Assembly (NCBI RefSeq): GCF_002454115.1
Contig: NZ_DKIH01000013.1
Span: forward strand, 1-25,160
Source: Sphingopyxis sp. UBA6723
Lineage (GTDB): Bacteria; Pseudomonadota; Alphaproteobacteria; Sphingomonadales; Sphingomonadaceae
Reading direction: 5' to 3'
DNA: 25,160 bases
In this document: in pieces, positions 16,279 through 22,271 of the stretch
How positions within the stretch are numbered: position 1 is the stretch's first letter
Layout: every line of letters starts with the position of its first letter
Translations under genes and position numbers: made by a program
Notes under the pieces: generated by a model
What the model saw: the letters and a program-made list of their open reading frames with translations, nothing else
The model's database searches: none
What the model was told of the DNA's origin: nothing

Positions 16279-17436
16279 ATGCCACGCCGTGCCGCTCCCG
16301 CAGCGCTTCCGCTTCCCGACCTCGTCGTGCTCGTCCTGCAGGGCGGGGGCGCGCTCGGCGCGTTTCAGGCGGGCGTCTATGAAGCGATGATCGATCTGGG
16401 CATCGAGCTCGACTGGGTTGCGGGGATTTCGATCGGTGCGGTCAACGCCGCGATCATAGCGGGCAATCCGCGCGACGCTGCCGTGGGCAAGCTGCGCGAA
16501 TTCTGGAACGGGGTGTCGTCGGCGATGCCGTCGCTGCCGGTCCCCGACAACGACTGGGCGCGCGAATGGGCTCATATGGCCGCAGCGGGACAGGTCATGG
16601 CGTTCGGCGTTCCTGGCTTTTTCACCCCGCGCTTCCCGCCGCCGAGCTTTGCCGAGCGGCAGACGCCCGAGGCCGTGAGCTTTTACGACACCAAGCCGCT
16701 GGTCGAGACGCTCGGCCGGCTGGTCGACTGGGAGCGGGTGAACAACGGCAATGTGCGGCTGTCGGTCGGCGCGGTGGCGGTCGAGACCGGGAATTTCCGC
16801 TATTTCGACACGAAGGTCGATACGATCGACGCGCGGCACATATTGGCGTCGGGCGCGCTGCCACCAGGGCTGCCGCCGGTCGAGATCGACGGGACATGGT
16901 ATTGGGATGGCGGGCTGGTGTCGAACACTCCGCTCGAGCATGTGGTCGATGCGGCGCATGAGGATATGCTGGTGTTCCAGGTCGATCTGTTCCCCGCGCG
17001 CGGCGATCGACCGCACGACATGGAAGAGGCGTGGTCACGTGAGAAGGACATTCGCTATTCCAGCCGCACCCGGCGGATTTCGGACGGGCTGGTGCGGCGG
17101 CGCAAGGAGCATCAGTTGATCGACCGGATGTTGGCAAAACTGCCGCCCAGCATGGCCGATCTGCCGGAGGTGAAGGCGGTCAAGAGGATGGTCGATTGCA
17201 AGGCGCTCAATGTCGTCCAGCTGATCCATCAGCCGCCCAAATGGCAGACGGGCGCGCGCGATTTCGAATTTTCGCGCTCGACGATGGAGGTCAATTGGGC
17301 ACTGGGTCACGAAGCGGTCGAGGCGGCGATGAAGGACGGTCATTTGCTCGCGGAAAGTATCGCCGAGGGCCGTTCGGGCAGTTTCGCGTTGCAAGCCAAT
17401 ATGTTGAAGCCGAAAATCGAACCCGATATCACCTGA
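16279..17436 (+). CDS. Patatin-like phospholipase family protein
   Basis: 385-residue patatin-fold acyl hydrolase. Seen: oxyanion loop QGGGALGAFQAG (residues 21-32), nucleophile S51 in GISIGAVNAA, and dyad aspartate D210 in WYWDGGLVSNTPLEHV, so the catalytic Ser-Asp pair is intact. The C-terminal third (DMEEAWSREKDIRYSSR onward) is the extra region seen in bacterial patatins with a DUF3734-type tail. There is no signal peptide, so it is probably cytoplasmic or peripheral. The start is the ATG at 16279 behind AGAGGACTCCC, nearly the same ribosome-binding context as the UrcA gene. It is followed 28 bp later by 3-hydroxybutyrate dehydrogenase, a pairing that hints at release of acyl or hydroxybutyrate units (inference); the actual lipid substrate is unknown. 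Confidence 0.92.
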   Translation: MPRRAAPAALPLPDLVVLVLQGGGALGAFQAGVYEAMIDLGIELDWVAGISIGAVNAAIIAGNPRDAAVGKLREFWNGVSSAMPSLPVPDNDWAREWAHMAAAGQVMAFGVPGFFTPRFPPPSFAERQTPEAVSFYDTKPLVETLGRLVDWERVNNGNVRLSVGAVAVETGNFRYFDTKVDTIDARHILASGALPPGLPPVEIDGTWYWDGGLVSNTPLEHVVDAAHEDMLVFQVDLFPARGDRPHDMEEAWSREKDIRYSSRTRRISDGLVRRRKEHQLIDRMLAKLPPSMADLPEVKAVKRMVDCKALNVVQLIHQPPKWQTGARDFEFSRSTMEVNWALGHEAVEAAMKDGHLLAESIAEGRSGSFALQANMLKPKIEPDIT

Positions 17437-17464
17437 CACTTTCCCACCAAAAGGAACTTTGAAC

Positions 17465-18250
17465 ATGCGTCTGCAAGGAAAAACCGCGCTCGTCACCGGA
17501 TCGACATCGGGCATCGGGCTGGGCATTGCCAAGGCGCTGGCCAGCGAGGGCGCGAATGTGATCATCAACGGGTTCGGCGAAGCCGCGGCGATCGAGGCCG
17601 AGCGCGTTGCGCTGGAGCAGCTGAGCGGCGGCAAGGCACTGTACGATGGCGCCGACCTGACCAAGGTCGATGCGATCGCCGCGATGTTCGCGCGCGCCGA
17701 TGCCGATATGGGCGGGGTCGACATCCTGGTGAACAATGCCGGGACGCAGTTCGTGTCGCCGATCGAGGATTTCCCGGTCGAGAAATGGGATCTGATCCTG
17801 GCGCTGAACCTGACGTCGGCATTCCACACGATCCGCCACGCGGTGCCGGGGATGCGGAAAAAGGGGTGGGGGCGGATCATCGGCACCGCGTCGGCGCACT
17901 CGCTCGTCGCCTCGCCGTTCAAATCGGCCTATGTCGCCGCGAAGCACGGGCTGGTCGGGCTGACCAAGACCGTCGCGCTGGAAGTTGCCGACGCGGGGAT
18001 CACCGCCAATTGCATCAGCCCCGGCTATGTCTGGACGCCGCTGGTCGAGGGGCAGATTCCCGACACCATGAAAGCGCGCGGGATGACGCGCGAGCAGGTG
18101 ATCAACGACGTGCTGCTGGCGGGGCAGCCGACCAAGCAGTTCGTGACGGTCGAACAGGTCGCGGCGCTGGCGTCGTTCCTGACCCGCGACGAGGCGGCGA
18201 ACATCACCGGCGCCAACCTGAGCGTCGATGGCGGGTGGACCGCGGCCTAA
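17465..18250 (+). CDS. bdhA: 3-hydroxybutyrate dehydrogenase (SDR family)
   Basis: 261-residue short-chain dehydrogenase that should interconvert D-3-hydroxybutyrate and acetoacetate with NAD(H), the entry step for using polyhydroxybutyrate breakdown products. Seen: Rossmann motif TGSTSGIGLGIA (residues 10-21), NNAGTQFVSPIEDFP (typical of this subfamily), the catalytic serine in the IIGTASAHSLVAS region, YVAAKHG (Tyr and Lys), and ISPGYVWTPLVEGQIPD, which is characteristic of 3-hydroxybutyrate dehydrogenases. The length matches the family. The start is the ATG at 17465, 9 nt after AAGGA; a TTG two codons upstream is less likely. It is in an apparent operon with the patatin gene. Confidence 0.93.
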   Translation: MRLQGKTALVTGSTSGIGLGIAKALASEGANVIINGFGEAAAIEAERVALEQLSGGKALYDGADLTKVDAIAAMFARADADMGGVDILVNNAGTQFVSPIEDFPVEKWDLILALNLTSAFHTIRHAVPGMRKKGWGRIIGTASAHSLVASPFKSAYVAAKHGLVGLTKTVALEVADAGITANCISPGYVWTPLVEGQIPDTMKARGMTREQVINDVLLAGQPTKQFVTVEQVAALASFLTRDEAANITGANLSVDGGWTAA

Positions 18251-18323
18251 TGCGCCGCGAGCCTTGAGCATTCTCCTTTGCCCTCCTAAGGTTAACGCAA
18301 CCGGACCAGGGGAGAGACGGAGA

Positions 18324-18977
18324 ATGATGGGTCGCGCCAAGGTAATTTTCGCCCTTTTGCTGGGGCTGACCGCTGGCGCGTGCCAGTCAGTACCGGTGGT
18401 GCCGGCACTGCCGCCGTCGGCCGCCGACGAGCCACCCGCGACGGGCAGCTGGCGTGCGACCGCGACCGATCAGGACAAGGCACGGCTTCGCGGCTGGTAC
18501 GCTAGCTGGGAAGCGGCGCTGGCCGACGCGCGCGCCAAGGGCCATGGCGCCGACATCGACCGCGAAGGGGTGCTCCTGCAACCGATGGCGGCGCTGCCCA
18601 ACGCCTATATGCCCCCGGGTGATTATCGCTGCCGCACGATCAAGGTCGGCGCCAAGGGGCTCAGCGGGCCGAGTTATTTAGCCTATGGGTGGTTCCGCTG
18701 CCGCGTGGCGACCGAACAGGGATTATCGAGCCTGACCAAGCTAACCGGGTCGCAGCGCCCCGTCGGTTTGATCTTTCCCGACAATCTGAAACGCCAGATT
18801 TTCCTTGGCACGCTCGAACTGGGCGACGAGAAGATGGCGGTCAATTATGGCAGCGACCGGATGCGCGACATGGCGGGGCTGGTCGAACGGATCGGCGACA
18901 ACCGCTGGCGGCTGGTACTTCCAGCGCCGGCGTATGAATCTTTGCTCGACGTGATCGAACTGGTCCCGGCGGGCTGA
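18324..18977 (+). CDS. DUF4893 domain-containing lipoprotein
   Basis: 217-residue probable lipoprotein. Seen: a signal sequence with lipobox LTAGAC (lipid cysteine at about residue 20), a proline-rich linker, then a DUF4893-like domain: DQDKARLRGWYASW, LLQPMAALPNAYMPPGDYRCRTIKVG, WFRCRV, LTGSQRPVGLIFPDN, FLGTLELGDEKMAVNYG and an ERIGDNRWRLVLP ending. Two cysteines (YRCRT, FRCRV) may pair. The family is common in sphingomonads and its function is unknown. The first of two adjacent ATGs (18324, 18327) is taken as the start, behind a purine-rich GGGGAGAGACGG. It lies 73 bp after bdhA and may be read through from it. Confidence 0.88.
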   Translation: MMGRAKVIFALLLGLTAGACQSVPVVPALPPSAADEPPATGSWRATATDQDKARLRGWYASWEAALADARAKGHGADIDREGVLLQPMAALPNAYMPPGDYRCRTIKVGAKGLSGPSYLAYGWFRCRVATEQGLSSLTKLTGSQRPVGLIFPDNLKRQIFLGTLELGDEKMAVNYGSDRMRDMAGLVERIGDNRWRLVLPAPAYESLLDVIELVPAG

Positions 18978-19003
18978 CGTTCGATTGAAACAATGCATAT
19001 GTC

Positions 19004-19083
19004 CCGTTCGTGTCGAGCGAAGTCGAGACACGCTTCGGGCGCGCTACGCGGCGGGGTGTCTCGACTTCGCTCGACACGAACGG
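19004..19083. repeat. Perfect 28-bp inverted repeat, 24-nt loop
   Basis: The left arm (19004-19031, beginning CCGTTCGTGTCGAGCGAAG) and right arm (19056-19083) are exact reverse complements across 28 bp. The spacer (19032-19055) is GC-rich. It lies between the DUF4893 lipoprotein stop and the M20 amidohydrolase start. No T-run follows, so it is more likely a dispersed palindromic element (REP/BIME-like, known from sphingomonads) than a simple terminator, although it would form a very stable RNA hairpin. Confidence 0.9.
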
Positions 19084-19124
19084 ATTAGGTTCAGCTCATG
19101 AGAGTTTGGTACAGGGGAAAAACG

Positions 19125-20450
19125 ATGCGGAAATTATGGACAGGCGCCGCGGCACTGGCGCTCACCTTGTCGGTCACCGCCCCGGCGGCGGCGCAGCAAA
19201 TCGGCGGCGAAGTGCAGAAGCAGATGCCCTCGCTGATGAAGATTTACGACGATCTGCACGCCAACCCGGAACTCAGCTTCATGGAGGTGCGCTCGGCGGG
19301 CATCCTGGCGGCGGAGGCCCGCAAGCTGGGGTTTGAGGTGACCGAAAAGGTCGGCGGCACCGGCATTGTCGCGGTGATGAAGAACGGCCCGGGGCCAGTC
19401 GTGCTGGTCCGCGCCGATATGGATGGTCTGCCGGTGACCGAACAGACCGGGCTGTCCGGCGCGTCAAAGGTGCGCGTGACCACCGCAGAGGGAGTCGAGA
19501 CCGGCGTCATGCACGCATGCGGCCACGACACGCATATGACCGCTTGGGTCGGCGTCGCGCGGTTGATGGCGGCGAACAAGGCGAACTGGTCGGGGACGCT
19601 GGTCATGATTGGCCAGCCCGCCGAGGAACGCGGCGCGGGCGCGCGGATGATGCTGGAGGACGGGCTTTATACCCGCTTTCCCAAACCCCAATATGCGCTG
19701 GCGTTCCACGACGCGGCGCAGTTTCCCGCCGGAGTGATCGGCTATACGCCGGGCTATGCGCTGGCCAATGTCGATAGCGTCGATATTTTGGTGAAGGGCG
19801 TCGGCGGCCATGGCGCCTATCCGCAGACGACCAAGGATCCGATCGTGCTGGCCAGCCGCATCGTATCGACGTTGCAGACCTTGGTCTCGCGCGAGATCAG
19901 CCCGCTCGACAGCGCGGTCGTGACCGTGGGCAGCTTCCACGCCGGGGCGAAGCATAATATCATCTCGGACGAGGCGCGTTTGCAGTTGACCGTACGCAGC
20001 TATTCGGACGAGGTTCGCAACCACCTGCTCGACGGCATCGCACGGATCGCGAAGGGCGAAGCGATTGCGGCGGGGCTTCCCGAGGACAAGATGCCGGTGG
20101 TGACCGTCGCCAAGGACGAGTTCACCCCTTCGACCTTCAACACCCCCGATTTCACCGAAGAAATGGCGGCGTTCTTGAAAACCAGCTTTGGCGACAAGCG
20201 CGTCGTGCAGGTGCCCCCGGTGATGGGCGGGGAAGATTTCGGCCGTTTCGCGCGCGAGGACAAGGACATCAAAAGCCTGATCATCTGGGTCGGCGGCGTC
20301 CCGCAGGCCGAATATGATGCGGCGAAAAAGGAGGGCCGGACCCTGCCGAGCCTGCACTCCCCCTTCTGGGCGCCCGACGCCCCCGCAGTGATCGCGACGG
20401 CGACCGAGGCGCTGACGGCGATGACGATGAAGTTGATGGGGCAGAAGTAG
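19125..20450 (+). CDS. Exported M20 family metallo-amidohydrolase
   Basis: 441-residue zinc amidohydrolase of the M20D type (relatives of hippurate hydrolase, N-acyl-L-amino-acid amidohydrolase and IAA-amino-acid hydrolase). Seen: a signal peptide (1-24, ending APAAA), DLHANPELSFME near the N-terminus, VRADMDGLPVTEQTG, metal-binding HACGHDTHM, GQPAEERGAGARMML (catalytic glutamate and metal ligand), the lid/dimerisation domain beginning VKGVGGHGAYP, and PPVMGGEDFGRF. The ligand set looks intact. The chosen start is the ATG at 19125, with AGGGG about 8 nt upstream; a longer start at 19098 is possible. The family removes acyl groups from N-acyl amino acids or dipeptides; the substrate here is unassigned. 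Export to the periplasm fits the other secreted hydrolases nearby. Confidence 0.93.
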   Translation: MRKLWTGAAALALTLSVTAPAAAQQIGGEVQKQMPSLMKIYDDLHANPELSFMEVRSAGILAAEARKLGFEVTEKVGGTGIVAVMKNGPGPVVLVRADMDGLPVTEQTGLSGASKVRVTTAEGVETGVMHACGHDTHMTAWVGVARLMAANKANWSGTLVMIGQPAEERGAGARMMLEDGLYTRFPKPQYALAFHDAAQFPAGVIGYTPGYALANVDSVDILVKGVGGHGAYPQTTKDPIVLASRIVSTLQTLVSREISPLDSAVVTVGSFHAGAKHNIISDEARLQLTVRSYSDEVRNHLLDGIARIAKGEAIAAGLPEDKMPVVTVAKDEFTPSTFNTPDFTEEMAAFLKTSFGDKRVVQVPPVMGGEDFGRFAREDKDIKSLIIWVGGVPQAEYDAAKKEGRTLPSLHSPFWAPDAPAVIATATEALTAMTMKLMGQK

Positions 20451-20552
20451 CGATAGACGCGAAACCCGGCGGAGGGAGGGCACCGACAGCAGGGACGCGA
20501 GCCGGGAAGTCTCCATCGCCCCATTCTCTCTTCGCCCGAACTGGCCGCGCTG

Positions 20553-20577
20553 CCATTTCCCAAATAAATTGGGATGG
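20553..20577. promoter_or_regulatory. AT-rich dyad upstream of the LuxR-type regulator
   Basis: CCAT-TT-CCCAA (20553-20563), an ATAAA loop and TTGGG-ATGG (20569-20577) form a dyad of 9 bp per side with a 2-nt bulge. It lies about 33 bp before the regulator start in an otherwise GC-rich gap. It could be an operator for autoregulation or a small RNA hairpin; neither is proven. Confidence 0.35.
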
Positions 20578-20609
20578 ACCTGCCCGTGAGGCTGTGGTGA
20601 GCAAAAGAC

Positions 20610-21431
20610 ATGTCTGCTAATGAATCTGCTCTCGGTCTGACCGAATGTCTCACTGACAGGGAAATGGAAGTTCTGCGCCTGTTGGTCGCAGGGCATACGG
20701 TTAAGACAATCGCAGCGCGACTAGGCCGCTCGGAAACTTCGATTAACGAGCGTCTGCGCGCTGCCCGTCGTAAAACGGGCGTCGGCAGCAGCCGCGAACT
20801 GGCGCGCCTTTTGGACCCCCAAAAAACTTGTGACGAAAAAATCGATCTTCCGAGACAGGCCATCAGGGTGAAAAACCTGGGGCATGCCGCAACCATTGGG
20901 GTTCGCGGTTCGAAAGGAATGATCGTCATGCTCATCGCAATACCTATGATCGCCGCCGGCATCATGGTCACAGCCCCTTCCACCGATCAGGTCGGAATAC
21001 CCTCCGCCGTTTACAGCGCAGCGTCCAAGCCGTTGCCGCTGGTTGGAAGCTGGTCGCTGGACGCGTCGCTGATGCCAGCGAAGGAGCGACCGCAACGGGT
21101 AACTATGACTTTTCGCGCGTCGCCGGACGGGAAATGGACAACGCTCGTCGAAATCATCGCGCCAGATGGCTCCAGCAGGCACGCAGAATCCACGGCCAGG
21201 CTTGATGGCGTCCCTGTGCCAATCAGCGGCAATATGGATTTCATCGACACCGTTGCCCTGCGTCAGCCGGCGCCGGACACATTGGTCATGACATTGGGCA
21301 AGGCCGGCACCCGGGTGTCGACGCGGGTCTACACCGTTGCCAAAGATCTGAAGTCCATGACAGAGACGATCGTTTGGTCCAGTGACAATCGTCAGAAATT
21401 GGAGACCACGCAGTTCAATCGAATCGATTGA
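20610..21431 (+). CDS. Membrane-anchored LuxR-type HTH regulator with extracytoplasmic domain
   Basis: 273-residue one-component regulator candidate. Seen: a LuxR/GerE-type helix-turn-helix at residues 12-68 (LTDREMEVLRLLVAGHTVKTIAARL, then SINERLRAARRKTGVGSSREL), a basic linker, a single hydrophobic helix at about 102-122 (GMIVMLIAIPMIAAGIMVTA), and a C-terminal domain (143-273) beginning LVGSWSLDASLMP that reads as a beta-rich lipocalin-like fold. With the N-terminus in the cytoplasm, the C-terminal domain would be periplasmic: a ToxR-like layout with a LuxR-type DNA-binding head. There is no receiver domain or phosphorylation site. The start is the ATG at 20610; the Shine-Dalgarno is weak. 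Base composition looks less GC-rich than its neighbours. It stands alone and is followed by a gene-free region with hairpins. Target genes are unknown. Confidence 0.8.
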   Translation: MSANESALGLTECLTDREMEVLRLLVAGHTVKTIAARLGRSETSINERLRAARRKTGVGSSRELARLLDPQKTCDEKIDLPRQAIRVKNLGHAATIGVRGSKGMIVMLIAIPMIAAGIMVTAPSTDQVGIPSAVYSAASKPLPLVGSWSLDASLMPAKERPQRVTMTFRASPDGKWTTLVEIIAPDGSSRHAESTARLDGVPVPISGNMDFIDTVALRQPAPDTLVMTLGKAGTRVSTRVYTVAKDLKSMTETIVWSSDNRQKLETTQFNRID

Positions 21432-21595
21432 TCGCGAGCGAGTTTCAACCGCGGTACAACTCAGCGCCAGCATAGCAACTGTCTAGGGTCAGGTTCGCTT
21501 GGGCCGGGCGGGGATGACGAAGATACCCCCTCTCACGCCAAATGACCCCCGCAAAACTGTAGACAGCGCGCGCCGACAATGCCCCTCCCAACTTT

Positions 21596-21636
21596 GGCCC
21601 CCAGGGCTTGACCCCCTGGGGGCCGCTTTGTCTTTC
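21596..21636 (+). terminator. Terminator-like hairpin downstream of the LuxR-type gene
   Basis: A perfect 11-bp stem GGCCCCCAGGG (21596-21606) / CCCTGGGGGCC (21614-21624) with a 7-nt loop is followed by GCTTTGTCTTT, a T-rich tail on the plus strand only. It fits a plus-strand intrinsic terminator, although it sits 165 bp beyond the regulator stop. It could instead end an unannotated small RNA in this gap. Confidence 0.6.
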
Positions 21637-21653
21637 CGTTCCCGTCGTGGTTA

Positions 21654-21737
21654 GCGGGCCCTCGGATCAAGACCGAGGCGACGAAACGAGGAAGGCCGCC
21701 CTCGTTTCGTCGCCTCGGTCTTTATCCGGGGTCCCGC
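21654..21737. repeat. Long near-perfect palindrome (hairpin of about 84 nt)
   Basis: Core arms 21669-21690 and 21701-21722 (AAGACCGAGGCGACGAAACG... and its complement) match over 22 bp around a 10-nt loop. Pairing continues outward to 21654 and 21737 with only two mismatches and one G-T pair. The right side contains a TTT step but no long T-run. It could be a bidirectional terminator, a dispersed palindromic element or a structured small RNA. Confidence 0.8.
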
Positions 21738-21823
21738 TCTAATGTTTAGTTGGTCGCCCCGGTGCATGCGGTGCCGACGGCGCCGTGCCGCACAGAATTC
21801 GCGCCAATATGACATCGCCGGTC

Positions 21824-21852
21824 TTGAAACCGTCACATGCCCCACCTAGATC
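21824..21852 (+). promoter_or_regulatory. Candidate promoter of the DUF465-terC operon
   Basis: TTGAAA (21824-21829), a 17-nt spacer and TAGATC (21847-21852) match sigma-70 elements at 5/6 and 4/6 positions with ideal spacing. A transcript from here would start near 21859 and carry a structured leader of about 155 nt before the DUF465 start. Confidence 0.45.
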
Positions 21853-21859
21853 GGTCTCG

Positions 21860-22015
21860 TGCGGGCCGGGCCCCTCTGGCGTCGGCGGGATTTTTCCCGC
21901 CACGTGATGTCGGACCGCATCGGGTGACACCGATGCTCTGGGCCTACCTCCCCCCTTAAACCCGGGTCCGGCATCGGCGTCACCTGCTTGATTTTCAATC
22001 AGGAGGCCCAAGTTC
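21860..22015 (+). ncRNA. Candidate cis-regulatory leader RNA (riboswitch-like) of the DUF465-terC operon
   Basis: Seen in the leader: hairpin A GGCGGGA/TCCCGCC (21884-21890/21895-21901); outer helix CGGACC/GGTCCG (21911-21916/21965-21970); hairpin B GCATCGG/CCGATGC (21917-21923/21930-21936). The loop of hairpin B, GTGAC (21924-21928), can pair with GTCAC (21979-21983), giving a pseudoknot. A competing helix pairs 21923-21936 with 21971-21984 (13 of 14) and would break hairpin B and the outer helix. TGGGCCT (21939-21945) can pair with AGGCCCA (22004-22010), covering the Shine-Dalgarno AGGAGG (22001-22006); a small hairpin CTTGATT/AATCAGG (21987-22003) does so too. This is the layout of a translational switch. 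The conserved loop of the yybP-ykoY Mn riboswitch, which often precedes terC genes, is not seen. I recall a comparative-genomics RNA motif named after terC in Proteobacteria, but cannot confirm this is it. Confidence 0.55.
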
Positions 22016-22198
22016 ATGACGCTTAATCCCAATCTTTATCGGCTGACCCTGCTGCATCGCCAGCTGGACGAGGCGGCGCGGCGCGAAGCGCGGCGGCGCG
22101 GCGCCGATCCATTCCGGCTACTGCGGCTGAAAACGCTGAAGCTCGCGGTCAAGCGGCGGCTGGCGGCGCTGTCGCTGCGTCCGGCGCTCGCACGCTAA
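22016..22198 (+). CDS. DUF465/YdcH family small protein
   Basis: 60-residue basic, helical protein. Seen: NPNLYRLTLLHRQLDEAARREARRRGADPFRLLRLKTLKLAVKRRL, split here as LYRLTLLHRQLDE and RLLRLKTLKLAVKRRL, the two-helix pattern of DUF465 (YdcH) with its closing LKKLKLAIKDRL-like motif. The family is widespread in Proteobacteria and its function is unknown; the helices probably form a coiled-coil hairpin. There is a strong Shine-Dalgarno AGGAGG 9 nt before the ATG at 22016, and it lies inside possible inhibitory RNA structure. It is followed 73 bp later by the TerC gene on the same strand, so the two are probably co-transcribed. A short CGTCCC/GGGACG hairpin lies between them. Confidence 0.85.
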   Translation: MTLNPNLYRLTLLHRQLDEAARREARRRGADPFRLLRLKTLKLAVKRRLAALSLRPALAR

Positions 22199-22271
22199 AT
22201 CCTTCTAATCGAGACCGGAAGCGTCGTCCCGCCGGGACGGCGCCTTCTGGCGTACACCAGGGATCATCACC

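Larger units (their letters stand above)
21432..21823. other. Gene-free stretch with two strong hairpins
   Basis: No convincing coding sequence is seen on either strand. A 97-codon minus-strand frame (21739-22032) has no ribosome-binding site or recognisable protein text. The stretch holds a terminator-like hairpin (21596-21624) and a long near-perfect palindrome (21654-21737), which are listed separately, and ends at a candidate promoter for the DUF465-terC genes. A small RNA gene here cannot be excluded. Confidence 0.6.

Noticed and set aside
19010..19124. A coding region through the 28-bp inverted repeat, giving an MSSEVET... peptide on both strands
   Set aside because: The same peptide arises from both strands because the DNA is palindromic; this is a repeat artefact.
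21860..22015. yybP-ykoY manganese riboswitch upstream of terC
   Set aside because: The conserved GGGGAGUAG-type loop of that class is not found here, although a relative too divergent to read by eye cannot be excluded.
21432..22015. tmRNA, 6S, SRP RNA or a tRNA in the gap
   Set aside because: No T-loop GTTCGAATC, no recognisable tag-peptide codons and no SRP tetraloop motif were seen.
21739..22032. A 97-codon minus-strand frame in the gene-free gap
   Set aside because: No ribosome-binding site, odd composition, and it runs through the structured leader and Shine-Dalgarno of the DUF465 gene.
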